Part shown: piece after piece, positions 34,049-43,097 of the stretch
Position numbering within the stretch: the first letter of the stretch is position 1
How the letters are laid out: each line of letters starts with the position of its first letter
NCBI GenBank assembly: GCA_944325215.1
Contig: CALUZC010000007.1
Coordinates: 23,855-87,854 of the forward strand
DNA from: an uncultured Mucispirillum sp.
Lineage (GTDB): Bacteria > Chrysiogenota > Deferribacteres > Deferribacterales > Mucispirillaceae
Reading direction: 5' to 3'
Length of the DNA stretch: 64,000 nt
Position numbers and translations under genes: made by a program
The notes under the pieces: generated by a model
Databases searched by the model: none
What the model saw: the letters and a program-made list of their open reading frames with translations, nothing else
What the model was told of the DNA's origin: nothing

Positions 34049-35194
34049 ATGGAAGAAAAAAAAGAAACAGCATTAGAAGAAGTAAATAATACCATTAATA
34101 ATATTAATAGAGAAATAGCAAGCCACACATCAAAAATGGCACCAAAATTAGATATGGAACCATTAACTGATGATGAATTAAAGCAGATAGAAAATTATGC
34201 AGCATCTATTGATATTCATAATACAAGCACAGTAATATCATATGGTGCTGCTGCTCAAAGAAAGGTTGCAGAATTTTCTGAAAATGCACTGGGTAACGTA
34301 ACATCAAAAGATTTAGGTGCAGTAGGGGAAGCATTAACAAGTGTTATAACTGAACTGAAAGGCTTTGAAATAGATAAGGAAGAAAAAGGTTTTTTTAGCT
34401 TTTTCAAACGCAGTGCCAAAAAAGGTGCTAATAAAATGATGGCTTTAAAAACAAGCTATGAAAAAGCCGATGCAAATATTGAAAAAGTAGTGCAGGTATT
34501 AGAAAACCACCAAATTACACTACTTAAAGATGTAGCAATGCTTGATAAATTATATGAGTTAAATAAAAGCTATTTTAAAGAGTTAACAATGTATATAGAG
34601 GCTGGTAAGAAAAAACTGGCATCTATTCAAGATACTGAGTTAAAAGATTTAAGAGAAAAAGCTCAAAAATCAGGACTGCCAGAAGATGCCCAAGCAGTTA
34701 AGGATTTACTCGATTTATACAGCAGATTTGAAAAGAAAATACATGATTTAGAGCTTACAAGAACAATATCATTACAAATGGGACCACAAATTAGAATGAT
34801 ACAAAGTAATGATATTCAAATGAGTGAGAAAATACAGTCAACCATAGTAAATACAATACCTTTATGGAAAAGCCAAATGGTGCTGGCAATTGGTATAACA
34901 CATTCTCAAGATGCAGCAAAAGCTCACAGAGAAGTTACAGATATGACAAATAAACTGCTTACTAAAAATGCAGAAACTCTAAAAATGGCAACTGTTGAAA
35001 CTGCTAAAGAAACAGAAAGAGGCATTGTGGATATAGAAACATTAAAAACTACAAATGCAAGCCTTATATCAACTTTAGATGAAGTATTAAAAATTCAAGA
35101 GCAGGGCAGGCAGGGCAGAAAACAGGCAGAAGCAGAGCTTGTTAAAATTGAAAATGAATTAAAAAATAAACTTATGGGTTTGGCTAATAAGTAA
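34049..35194 (+). CDS. TelA family toxic anion resistance protein
   Basis: The 381-residue, mostly helical soluble protein carries TelA landmarks: FFSFFKRSAKKGANKMMALKTSYEKADANIEKV, then LDKLYELNKSYFKELTMYI, LQMGPQIRMIQSNDIQMSEKI and IPLWKSQMVLAIG. TelA proteins are linked to tellurite, antimicrobial or cell-envelope stress resistance, with mechanism unclear. GGTGAT precedes the ATG. It completes the XpaC-TelA operon. Confidence 0.85.
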   Translation: MEEKKETALEEVNNTINNINREIASHTSKMAPKLDMEPLTDDELKQIENYAASIDIHNTSTVISYGAAAQRKVAEFSENALGNVTSKDLGAVGEALTSVITELKGFEIDKEEKGFFSFFKRSAKKGANKMMALKTSYEKADANIEKVVQVLENHQITLLKDVAMLDKLYELNKSYFKELTMYIEAGKKKLASIQDTELKDLREKAQKSGLPEDAQAVKDLLDLYSRFEKKIHDLELTRTISLQMGPQIRMIQSNDIQMSEKIQSTIVNTIPLWKSQMVLAIGITHSQDAAKAHREVTDMTNKLLTKNAETLKMATVETAKETERGIVDIETLKTTNASLISTLDEVLKIQEQGRQGRKQAEAELVKIENELKNKLMGLANK

Positions 35195-35233
35195 AAAATA
35201 GAACTATACATAAATAATTAGAGGGGATTTATT

Positions 35234-35677
35234 TTGAAAAAATCCATTTTATTTTTAATTTTGTTTACATTTTTATCTGCAAATCTTTATGCAGAAGAAC
35301 TGCATTATCATGAAGAAATGTTTTGTTTAAAACCAGATGGAACACCTAATGGAGAAACTTCTGTTCAAGATGGTGTTACTTATATTACTGTTCCAGATGG
35401 AGCAGGGCAAAGCAGCGATGAAATAAAAAAACAATCACTACAGGAAGTTTATGCTCAATATGCAAAATTCAATGAATTACCTACAGCAATTCCAAGCAAA
35501 AAAACAACGTATAATCTTCATGATGGTGCATTAGTTATTAAAGTTGAGCCTGTATCAAAAACTCAAGTTTTAATCACTTTCTTTCATAGAGAAGCATCTA
35601 CTCGTGAGCCAGTATTATTAACATACTACCCTGATAAAAAAATCACTCGTGAAACTTACTGTGTTGATTTACCATAG
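35234..35677 (+). CDS. exported protein of unknown function
   Basis: The 147-residue protein starts at TTG 35234 behind GAGGGGA; the signal peptide (KKSILFLILFTFLSANLYA) begins right there. The mature part is beta-rich with two cysteines (MFCLKPDG and the final YCVDLP) that could form a disulfide. Family not recognised. It has its own terminator. Confidence 0.6.
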   Translation: MKKSILFLILFTFLSANLYAEELHYHEEMFCLKPDGTPNGETSVQDGVTYITVPDGAGQSSDEIKKQSLQEVYAQYAKFNELPTAIPSKKTTYNLHDGALVIKVEPVSKTQVLITFFHREASTREPVLLTYYPDKKITRETYCVDLP

Positions 35678-35710
35678 AGAGATATTATATTAATAACTAA
35701 AAAGAATAAC

Positions 35711-35745
35711 ACCCCAGATATTTAAAGTATTTGGGGTATTTTTTA
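35711..35745 (+). terminator. rho-independent terminator
   Basis: ACCCCAGATA (35711-35720) pairs with TATTTGGGGT (35728-35737), with one G-T pair, followed by ATTTTTTAATT. It ends the exported-protein gene and faces the toxin-antitoxin pair. Confidence 0.7.
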
Positions 35746-35781
35746 ATTACAGTTTAAAATATATTAAGTAAGATACTAAAT

Positions 35782-36054
35782 TTATTGAAAATTTTTATAG
35801 ATTTCACCTCTATTGCCTGCTGTAATAACTTCTATAATAATAATTTCTTCATTAATTATTTTATATATAACACGATATTTTTGTATTCTCATTCTATATA
35901 TATTATTATAATTTTTCATAGCTTTTATATCAATATTTGTATTATTGTTATTATAAACAGATTTTAAATTATTAATAAATTTAGCATATATATCAATATG
36001 ATTTTTGAAAAATTTATTGGCAGAATTAGATAAATTAATTATGATTTTTTTCAT
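35782..36054 (-). CDS. RelE/ParE-superfamily toxin
   Basis: The 90-residue protein has the small RelE-like fold pattern: an N-terminal strand, an amphipathic helix pair, then NIYRMRIQKYRVIYKIINEE (R-x-R-x-x-x-YRVIY) and a last strand IIIIEVITAGNRGEIYK. RelE-type members cleave mRNA on ribosomes, while ParE-type members poison gyrase; the type cannot be told here. Its start overlaps the antitoxin stop by 4 bp, as usual for such pairs. Confidence 0.8.
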   Translation of the reverse strand: MKKIIINLSNSANKFFKNHIDIYAKFINNLKSVYNNNNTNIDIKAMKNYNNIYRMRIQKYRVIYKIINEEIIIIEVITAGNRGEIYKNFQ

Positions 36055-36317
36055 AACTCTATAATATCACGTTTTACAATTTTAATATCATCATCGGTTA
36101 GTTTATTAAGTAATTGAGTTATTTCTTTTTCCTCTGTATCATCACAATATTCCACATTTGAAAGCCTTACAATAAAGTCATTTTTTTTATCTTCTAATTC
36201 TTTAATAACAGCATTTCTAATAAATTCAGAAGAAGATACATTAAATAAATTTGAAACACGCTTAATACTATTAAATAACTCATCGTCTATTTTAAGGCTG
36301 ATTGTTTTAGACATCAT
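36051..36317 (-). CDS. ribbon-helix-helix antitoxin (RelB/DUF6290-like)
   Basis: The 88-residue protein begins with KTISLKIDDELFNSIKRVS and SSSEFIRNAVIKELEDKK, a ribbon-helix-helix DNA-binding domain. An acidic C-terminal tail would bind the toxin. It precedes and overlaps the toxin gene, so the pair should autoregulate from the AT-rich spacer at 36318-36400. A duplicated Met at the start leaves two possible start codons. Confidence 0.8.
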   Translation of the reverse strand: MMSKTISLKIDDELFNSIKRVSNLFNVSSSEFIRNAVIKELEDKKNDFIVRLSNVEYCDDTEEKEITQLLNKLTDDDIKIVKRDIIEL

Positions 36318-36401
36318 TTACTCCAGTATTATCATATTATCATATTATTGTAATACTAATATAATATGATATTATATATAATTCAAGTAATAACTTGATT
36401 A

Positions 36402-36845
36402 TTAAATCTTTTTTCTTAAAACTTCCATATCTTTTAAAAGTATGCCGTTATCAATTACAGGGTGAGAATAATTATCTACAAAGAAGTTTTTAATAGTTTT
36501 ATAATGAATGTATCCACGATTTTTATAATAACTTAATAAGGGGAAAGCTGTGCCTATTTCCATATACTTTCCCCCTAAAAGTTTTGCCTGATTTTCAGCA
36601 TGGCTAATTAAAGTGGTGCCTATTCCTTTTTTCTGATGTGTATCTTTTACAGATAAATTTACAAGCTCAAAAACATGGTTTTCTTTTTCTATAATTAAAT
36701 AAACACCTACAAGCTTACTATCTTCATAAGCTCCAAAAAGCATACCTTTTAATAAGTAATTATCCACATTCCTTTTTTCAGGGTCTGCATCTAATAATAA
36801 ATCATAAGGGGTATGCAATTCAATACAGGGGCATATAATTATCAA
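36402..36845 (-). CDS. GNAT family N-acetyltransferase
   Basis: The 147-residue protein has ELVNLSVKDTHQKKGIGTTLISHAE, with the acetyl-CoA loop Q-x-x-G-I-G, and a final LLSYYKNRGYIHYK. The substrate is unknown. The first codon region (MIIICPCIELHTPYDLLLDAD) may be read from the overlap with the previous gene: ATG and the upstream TGA overlap by 4 bp, implying coupling to the NYN-domain gene. Confidence 0.75.
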   Translation of the reverse strand: MIIICPCIELHTPYDLLLDADPEKRNVDNYLLKGMLFGAYEDSKLVGVYLIIEKENHVFELVNLSVKDTHQKKGIGTTLISHAENQAKLLGGKYMEIGTAFPLLSYYKNRGYIHYKTIKNFFVDNYSHPVIDNGILLKDMEVLRKKI

Positions 36846-37639
36846 TCTTCAACTTCCTGTTTTTTCATGCGTTTATCTTTTATATATATCTGCTTAATAT
36901 TTGGTGCTCGCTGGTCTATCCTTTCATCAATTTTGAAAAGACCAATGGCTTTAACTAAATCTTTTAGTTTTGCATAGCCATAGTTTCTGGCATCAAATTC
37001 TGGGGACTGTTTTGTTATGTGCTGGCCAACTTCACCTAAAAACGCCCAGCCTTCTTCGTCCATGGAAGCAATAACAGCAGAACGTAATAGGTTTACCAGC
37101 CTTGTATCCATTTTCAATTCATTAGTGCTTTTTTGCTTAACTTGTGGTTTTTTCTCTTTAACACCATTATTTTCAGAATCATTTTCATCAATATTTTGCA
37201 GGATTTCTGTATAAATAAACTTATCACATACGCTTATAAATGATTTTGGAGTTTTTTCTTCCCCAAAGCCATATACATTTAAGCCGCCTTCTCTAATACG
37301 TGAGGCAAGGCGTGTAAAATCGCTGTCACTTGAAACTATACAAAAGCCATCAAACCTGCCACTGTATAGTAAATCCATAGCATCTATAATCATAGCTGAA
37401 TCTGTTGAGTTTTTACCTTTTGTATAACCAAACTGCTGTATAGGCTGCAATGCATGTTCTAATAATATTTCTTTCCAGCCTTTTAGGTTTGGACTTGTCC
37501 AGTCACCATATATTCTTTTAACATGTGCTGTGCCGTATTTGGCAATTTCTGCCATTAGACCATAAATTATACTAGGGGACGCATTATCTGCATCTATTAA
37601 AACTACTAATTTTTGTTGTGAATTATTTACATCTTTCAT
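36842..37639 (-). CDS. NYN-domain (LabA-like) putative RNase with OST-HTH domain
   Basis: The 265-residue protein has an N-terminal NYN/PIN-like domain. LVVLIDADNASP gives the first acidic residues, NSTDSAMIIDAMDLLYSG the second, and FCIVSSDSDFTRLASRIRE the third, all placed as in metal-dependent NYN nucleases. A Lys-rich linker leads to an OST-HTH/LOTUS-type domain (LRSAVIASMDEEGWAFLGEVG through YAKLKDLVKAIGLF), which binds RNA. A role in RNA turnover is likely but the target is unknown. It is co-transcribed with a GNAT and follows the DUF294 gene by 17 bp. Confidence 0.8.
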   Translation of the reverse strand: MKDVNNSQQKLVVLIDADNASPSIIYGLMAEIAKYGTAHVKRIYGDWTSPNLKGWKEILLEHALQPIQQFGYTKGKNSTDSAMIIDAMDLLYSGRFDGFCIVSSDSDFTRLASRIREGGLNVYGFGEEKTPKSFISVCDKFIYTEILQNIDENDSENNGVKEKKPQVKQKSTNELKMDTRLVNLLRSAVIASMDEEGWAFLGEVGQHITKQSPEFDARNYGYAKLKDLVKAIGLFKIDERIDQRAPNIKQIYIKDKRMKKQEVED

Positions 37640-37656
37640 ATTACATTTTTACTCTC

Positions 37657-39546
37657 TTATATTTCATTTAATAATTTTGCCCCATAGCCTGTGTAAATTG
37701 TAGCAAACTGTAATGCTCTCTTTAATTTTTCTTGGTAGAAAAGGGAAAGAGATGATGGGGAAATATAACTAGTTACTTTTTGTTTATTAATTGACTGGTT
37801 TATTTGCTCATTAATCAATGTTTCTGTAATTGTATCAAAAGCAATAACAGCCTGATTTGCTATTTCTTCAGGTATTATTTTTTTACGCTCTAAATGTTTT
37901 ATACGTTCCACAGTGCTCATATCTGTAATACCTGCATAAATAGATAACAGCCTTGTAATATTAATAATATAAGAAAGGCTTTGGGTTTTTAAATTAATCA
38001 TACCTGCATGTTCGCCGTCTTTATCTACAATAAATGAACCAAATTGAGATACAGGTATTTTTATAGCAGGGGACTGCTTTATTAATGCCGATAATATGGC
38101 AGGTCTATCAGCTGCTTTTTTAATAATATAGTTACGCAGTGACCATGCAAGCATAATATCACCTTCTAATGCTGCTAAATCTAAAAGCATAGCAAAAGCA
38201 TATTTATTATCTGCCTTATTACTTTTAGATGCCCAGCCATCAATTGCTTCTATCCAATTAGAATATTTTAAAACCATATTTACAGTCATAACATCATCAT
38301 CACTATTATGTGGATAATAGCCAATATTAACAAGGTTCTCATGGTATCTTGAAGCAAATTCTCTAAATAATTCTTCTGCCTTTTCAGTAATATCATCAGC
38401 AAGTATAAATGCATTATTTATCTGTGGACGTAAATCCATTTCACGCCTTGCACCTGCTCCTAAAAGTAAGTAGCAGTATGAATAATCTGAAAGTTTAAAG
38501 CCTTTTTCTTCCTTAAAGTTATCACTTGTAAGCTGAAATACTTTTCTGTGTATTGCCCTGTGAATAGAAGAAAGGGCAGTTAATTCTTCCCTTGAAACAC
38601 GGGAGGACGTAGCTAAATTTTTTGCAGCTACATATATTTGAGAAAATGCATTTTTCAACTCATCAAAATTTGTCATATTATCAATATGAGCACAATATAA
38701 ATGAGAATTTTCTAAAAGCATTAATGCAATATTATGGATTGAAACAATACCAGCAGGTTTGCCATTTTGCATAACAATACCATGTGTTTTGCCTGCAATT
38801 TGCAGCTCATTTAATGCTTCTACCACAGGAAATTCTGGTGGAAACATAACAGGTTCAACATCCATATAATTTTCTACTTCCTGTTTATGAATATTATCAT
38901 TTAATGATGATAAAAAATTTCTTGTTAAATTAGTAACTGTTAAAATTCCTTTTATAATCTGCTTTCTGTTAACAACAAGCAGACTGCTTATTTTATGTTC
39001 TGTCATTAAATTGGCAGCTTCCACCACGGATTTACCTGTTTGAATAGATATAACAGGGGAGCTCATAACACCTGATACAGTCTGGTATATGGACTGCATT
39101 AAAAATGCATTGGAAGAATTATCAAGCTGAGTTAGGCGAACTTGTATATCTTTTATTAATTTACTTCTAAAATCATCAGAAAGTTCCATGAGCCTGTATA
39201 TGCATAATTCATGAATAAATAACAAATCACAGTCAGATTTCGCAACTGCATTCATGGTATACATTGTCTTTCCTAAAAAAGTAGAAAGCCCAACAGGACA
39301 ATTATAACATGAAACTTCTATTTTTGAATTAGGGCGGCTTAATATTATCTCACCATTTAGTAGAAAATATATACCTTTATGGTATCTTTCTCCCTTTCTA
39401 AAAGCCAGCTCACCTGTTAAAATATGTATTTCTTCAAAACGGGTAACAGCAGACCTGATTTCTTCTATAGATAAACTTTCAAAAAGATGCTGATTTTTTA
39501 TTTTTTCCAGAATATTATCTGGTAATACTTGAGTATCTTCAGTCAT
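37657..39546 (-). CDS. cNMP-binding/CBS/DUF294 protein with degenerate nucleotidyltransferase site
   Basis: The 629-residue protein shows a cyclic-nucleotide-binding-like domain (about 25-140), two CBS domains (about 160-285), a DUF294 nucleotidyltransferase domain (about 320-460) and the DUF294 C-terminal domain. In family members the active site reads G-S-x-x-R-x-E-Q followed by D-x-D-N. Here it reads GAGARREMDLRPQINN (363-378), so the two metal-binding Asp are Q375 and N377. Catalysis is therefore unlikely; a ligand-sensing regulatory role is inferred. Two Cys of CYNCP lie in the cNMP domain. Confidence 0.75.
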   Translation of the reverse strand: MTEDTQVLPDNILEKIKNQHLFESLSIEEIRSAVTRFEEIHILTGELAFRKGERYHKGIYFLLNGEIILSRPNSKIEVSCYNCPVGLSTFLGKTMYTMNAVAKSDCDLLFIHELCIYRLMELSDDFRSKLIKDIQVRLTQLDNSSNAFLMQSIYQTVSGVMSSPVISIQTGKSVVEAANLMTEHKISSLLVVNRKQIIKGILTVTNLTRNFLSSLNDNIHKQEVENYMDVEPVMFPPEFPVVEALNELQIAGKTHGIVMQNGKPAGIVSIHNIALMLLENSHLYCAHIDNMTNFDELKNAFSQIYVAAKNLATSSRVSREELTALSSIHRAIHRKVFQLTSDNFKEEKGFKLSDYSYCYLLLGAGARREMDLRPQINNAFILADDITEKAEELFREFASRYHENLVNIGYYPHNSDDDVMTVNMVLKYSNWIEAIDGWASKSNKADNKYAFAMLLDLAALEGDIMLAWSLRNYIIKKAADRPAILSALIKQSPAIKIPVSQFGSFIVDKDGEHAGMINLKTQSLSYIINITRLLSIYAGITDMSTVERIKHLERKKIIPEEIANQAVIAFDTITETLINEQINQSINKQKVTSYISPSSLSLFYQEKLKRALQFATIYTGYGAKLLNEI

Positions 39547-39757
39547 TCATCACCTATGTGTAAAATAAGAACATAGTTATATTTATATAACTTATTTTTT
39601 AGTAAACCACACATACGATAAAAAATCAATGAAAATAAATTAAATACTACACAGATTAAACAAGAAAATATAAAAATGTATAATAATATATTTTTTGCCT
39701 TGTAAAAAATAAAAAAAATATATATTATTCGGCTAAATATAAATATTTCGGTGGTTT

Positions 39758-40492
39758 ATGTTAGAAGAAGCAGCATACAGATATATTAATGGTCAGTTAG
39801 AACCTGCATATATTGAAAGTGATATTGAACTTTCTGAGCTTTTAGCTGTTAGTGATAATGTTACGCTAGCTGATAAAAATATTGCGTCATTTATTGCAGG
39901 TGGTCCATGCCTAAATATGCTTTTATGGGGTGAAAAAGGCAGCGGCAAATCTACCCTTTTAAAGCTGCTTGCTTTAAAATATGCCAAAGAAAACCTTGTA
40001 ACCATAGAGTTTATAGATGAAAGTGCAGGTGCAATTTATAAATTATATAAAATAATCCGTGAAAACAGCCATAAAAAGTTTTTACTGTTTTTTGATGACA
40101 TTTCATTTAATACATCAGATACAGTATACAGGCGTTTTAAATCTGCCATAGAAGGTGGAATAGAATCAAAACCAAAAAATGTAATATTTGCAGCAACTTC
40201 AAATAAACGTCATATTATTTCTGGTTCATCTCAAGATATATCAGATATTTATGATAAAGATGAGGCAAATGAACAAACATCGCTGCAAGCCCGCTTTGGT
40301 TTATCAATAGGTTTTTATACACTTAGAAAAGAGGATTACTTAAATATTGCAAAAATGTATTTAAAGAAATATAATATTAATATGCCAGATGACTGGGAAA
40401 AGCAGGCAGAAAGTTACGCCATTGATAGAGGTGGTAGAAGTGGCCGCCTTGCTAAACAGTTTGCTGCGTATTTATATCTACAGCAGTTATAA
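39758..40492 (+). CDS. DUF815 family P-loop ATPase
   Basis: The 244-residue AAA-like ATPase has Walker A GEKGSGKST (58-66), Walker B FLLFFDDISF (D113, D114) and the DUF815 landmarks YRRFKSAIEGGIESKPKNV, AATSNKRHII, SLQARFGLSIGFYTL and the C-terminal sensor-like GGRSGRLAKQF. The arginine finger/sensor positions look intact. The cellular role of the family is not established. Typical DUF815 proteins are longer by an N-terminal domain, which is missing here. It is followed by a small protein 12 bp downstream. Confidence 0.8.
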   Translation: MLEEAAYRYINGQLEPAYIESDIELSELLAVSDNVTLADKNIASFIAGGPCLNMLLWGEKGSGKSTLLKLLALKYAKENLVTIEFIDESAGAIYKLYKIIRENSHKKFLLFFDDISFNTSDTVYRRFKSAIEGGIESKPKNVIFAATSNKRHIISGSSQDISDIYDKDEANEQTSLQARFGLSIGFYTLRKEDYLNIAKMYLKKYNINMPDDWEKQAESYAIDRGGRSGRLAKQFAAYLYLQQL

Positions 40493-40504
40493 AGGAGGAA
40501 TTAT

Positions 40505-40735
40505 ATGTATATTGAAGTTAATTTATCAATTGAAAAATCAGGCGGGGAAGATAAGCTGCCTATGGTAATCGATAATGTTAAAGAGGCAGTTATCCAAAAA
40601 TTTCCAGAAGCAGATGTGGTTGTGCGTAAAGGTTTTTTTAAAACCATAGACGGCATTTATTCTGATGATTTATATGCAGAAGGTGAAGTTCGCCAGCTTG
40701 TAAATATTGTTAGAGAGAGAGCTTTAAGCAAGTAG
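40505..40735 (+). CDS. small DinI-like protein
   Basis: The 76-residue protein has a perfect AGGAGG-type site before ATG. The strand-helix pattern (MYIEVNLSIEK, then VKEAVIQKFPEADVVVRKG) resembles DinI-type proteins, with the C-terminal helix EVRQLVNIVRERALSK. The similarity is in layout and a few residues only. It sits between the DUF815 ATPase and an outer-membrane protein gene. Confidence 0.45.
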   Translation: MYIEVNLSIEKSGGEDKLPMVIDNVKEAVIQKFPEADVVVRKGFFKTIDGIYSDDLYAEGEVRQLVNIVRERALSK

Positions 40736-40738
40736 TTA

Positions 40739-41962
40739 ATGAGAATTATTTTTACTATTATATTTTCTTTTTTATTGGCTTATTCAAGTGTTTTTGCAAA
40801 TGATAATAGCAGTGTAAATAAAATTGAAAGTGATAATAGTTCCACTAAAAAACTATTCAACAATATTCCACCAAAGCTTGTGCCAGATAGGTATATTAAT
40901 GATAAAAACTTATTTATGGGGGATTTTGGTTTTCCTGCACGACATGAGTTAAAGGTAAATATTAATTCTGATGCAAAAGATACTGACCTTTATGATGATG
41001 TTACACTTTCGTTAGTTAATAGATGGTCTACTAGAAACATGTGGGGTAAAGATAAGCTTTATATTGAAGGTGCAGTATCAGGTGGAGTAATAGGGTATAG
41101 TTTGTTTTCTATAAACACTCTTGATGCCATATCCCCTATGCCAGTTATGCCTTATGGTATGTTAAATTTAAAATTATTTTCAGGCACAAGATTTTCTCCA
41201 GAAATAAAAATTAAGGATTCCAGGTTTATTTTTACTAGTTCAGATTTAAATACTGGGGAAAAACTTCAAAATTATAATTACTATTATATAAAACTCCCTC
41301 TTGGTTTTTCTGTTCCATTTTTTGGATATAAATCTCAAATGAATATAGATGGTAGTTTTTCAAGTTTACATGGTAATTTTAATGTGCTGCGTCCTGTATT
41401 AATAAAGGGGCAGTCATTACAGGCAGGGGATAAGTTTTATACGGTATCTACCAACTGGAATGTGCGTTTATATTTTGATACACCAGTAGTATTAAAGCCA
41501 TCTATTTCAGAATATGCATATTTTGGTATATATTATGATGAAACAATCAGCCCAAAATCAGCAACGCCCGGAACAGATTATGCTGGATATGGCTCAATGA
41601 TTGTAGAAGCTTTAACAAGAAGCGGTGGTATTTTTTACGAAATGAGGCAGGATTTATATAAAGGGTTTATGTTTGGTATTGCTGTTCATCTAGGTGTTGG
41701 TGATATAGAAGTGAAAAAAAATTCTCAATCATATGATGTAAAATACGATGGCACAAAAGGGCTTATTTCATACAAAGTAAACTTAAGTATAGGTTACCAG
41801 TATATATTTAAAAAACAACATGTTGGCTTAGCCTTTGATGCTGGGGTAGAATATGCTGGAAATACACCTTTTTTCTTTGCAAAACAGGAAAATCTATTTG
41901 GTTTACGTGCTGATGGTGAATTAAGATATTATGCTGAATTAAAATTTTTATTTGGTTATTAA
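40739..41962 (+). CDS. putative outer-membrane beta-barrel protein
   Basis: The 407-residue protein has a signal peptide (MRIIFTIIFSFLLAYSSVFA) and a short Asn/Ser/Asp-rich linker. It then shows alternating beta strands rich in Tyr/Phe/Gly (for example YYYIKLPLGFSVPFFGY, VNLSIGYQYIF) and ends LRYYAELKFLFGY with a terminal aromatic, as expected for an outer-membrane barrel. No specific family is recognised. It starts 3 bp after the DinI-like gene with a weak site, so coupled translation is likely. Confidence 0.65.
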   Translation: MRIIFTIIFSFLLAYSSVFANDNSSVNKIESDNSSTKKLFNNIPPKLVPDRYINDKNLFMGDFGFPARHELKVNINSDAKDTDLYDDVTLSLVNRWSTRNMWGKDKLYIEGAVSGGVIGYSLFSINTLDAISPMPVMPYGMLNLKLFSGTRFSPEIKIKDSRFIFTSSDLNTGEKLQNYNYYYIKLPLGFSVPFFGYKSQMNIDGSFSSLHGNFNVLRPVLIKGQSLQAGDKFYTVSTNWNVRLYFDTPVVLKPSISEYAYFGIYYDETISPKSATPGTDYAGYGSMIVEALTRSGGIFYEMRQDLYKGFMFGIAVHLGVGDIEVKKNSQSYDVKYDGTKGLISYKVNLSIGYQYIFKKQHVGLAFDAGVEYAGNTPFFFAKQENLFGLRADGELRYYAELKFLFGY

Positions 41963-42069
41963 TAAGTTATATAAATTTTTTTGTTTTTTATTTCCATTGT
42001 TGCAAAAAACTATAATTTAATATAAAATAGCACGATATTTATTTAATTTATATGATTTAAGGATTATTT

Positions 42070-43089
42070 ATGGATAATGATGAATTAAAGAAAGCTTCAG
42101 AATTTGAGCAGGAAATTGATAAAAGCTCTACTCTTGATGAGCTTAATGAAGTACGTATTAAATATATGGGTAAAAAAGGTATAATAAGCCTTTTAAATAA
42201 AGTGCTGGGCACATTATCTCCAGAAGAACGCCCAAAAATGGGTGAATCAATACAAAATCTACGTAATAAATTTGAAGAAAAATTTAATGAGAAAACTGCC
42301 AGAATAAAAAAAGCATTAAAAGATATGGCAATATCTCAGGAATATATTGATGTAACATTATCGCCATATCCCTTTAATAAAGGTTCGCTGCACCCTGTTA
42401 AAAAAATATATGATGAAATAGTTGATGTATTTACAGCAGCAGGTTATATGGTTGCACAAGGCCCTGAAATAGAAGATGATTTTCATAACTTTGAAGCATT
42501 AAATTTACCAAAATCTCACCCTGCTAGAGATATGCAGGATACTTTTTATATAGATGAAAATAATATTGTTTTAAGAACTCATACTTCCCCTGTGCAGGTT
42601 CGTGTAATGGAAAGCCAAAAACCACCTATAAAAATTATTGCTCCCGGAGCAGTTTACAGGTGTGATTATGACCAGACTCACTCCCCAATGTTCCACCAAA
42701 TAGAAGGACTTGTGGTAGATAAAGGTATTACCATGGCAGATTTAAAAGGCACATTAAAACTTTTTATTTCACGTGTATTTGGTGATGATTTAGATGTTAG
42801 GCTTCGCCCAAGTTTTTTTCCTTTTACAGAGCCATCTGCTGAAGTGGATATGGGTTGTGTTCACTGTAGAGGTAAAGGGTGTAGAATGTGTAAAGGCACA
42901 GGCTGGATAGAGATTGCAGGCTGTGGTATGGTTAACCCTGAAGTATTTAAGCATGTTGGTATCGATTCTAATATATACAGTGGCTTTGCTTTTGGTATGG
43001 GTATAGAAAGAATTGCTCTTTTAAAATACGGTATAGATGATATTCGTCTTTTTTATGAAAATTCTCTTAAATTTTTAAAACAGTTCTAG
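42070..43089 (+). CDS. pheS: phenylalanyl-tRNA synthetase alpha subunit
   Basis: The 339-residue class II synthetase catalytic subunit has an N-terminal coiled coil and then LHPVKKIYDEIVDVFTAAGY. Motif 2 is the region around RTHTSPVQVRVM and APGAVYRCDYDQTHSPMFHQIEGL; motif 3 is SGFAFGMGIERIALLKYGI. A Cys-rich segment (CVHCRGKGCRMCKGTG) is also present. It charges tRNA-Phe as an (alpha-beta)2 tetramer with PheT. AAGGAT lies before the ATG. No attenuator or T-box is evident in the 107 bp upstream. Confidence 0.95.
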   Translation: MDNDELKKASEFEQEIDKSSTLDELNEVRIKYMGKKGIISLLNKVLGTLSPEERPKMGESIQNLRNKFEEKFNEKTARIKKALKDMAISQEYIDVTLSPYPFNKGSLHPVKKIYDEIVDVFTAAGYMVAQGPEIEDDFHNFEALNLPKSHPARDMQDTFYIDENNIVLRTHTSPVQVRVMESQKPPIKIIAPGAVYRCDYDQTHSPMFHQIEGLVVDKGITMADLKGTLKLFISRVFGDDLDVRLRPSFFPFTEPSAEVDMGCVHCRGKGCRMCKGTGWIEIAGCGMVNPEVFKHVGIDSNIYSGFAFGMGIERIALLKYGIDDIRLFYENSLKFLKQF

Positions 43090-43097
43090 GTGACATA

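Noticed and set aside
42000..42069. T-box or attenuator leader ahead of pheS
   Set aside because: The spacer is short and AT-rich, with no Phe-rich leader peptide and no visible alternative hairpins.
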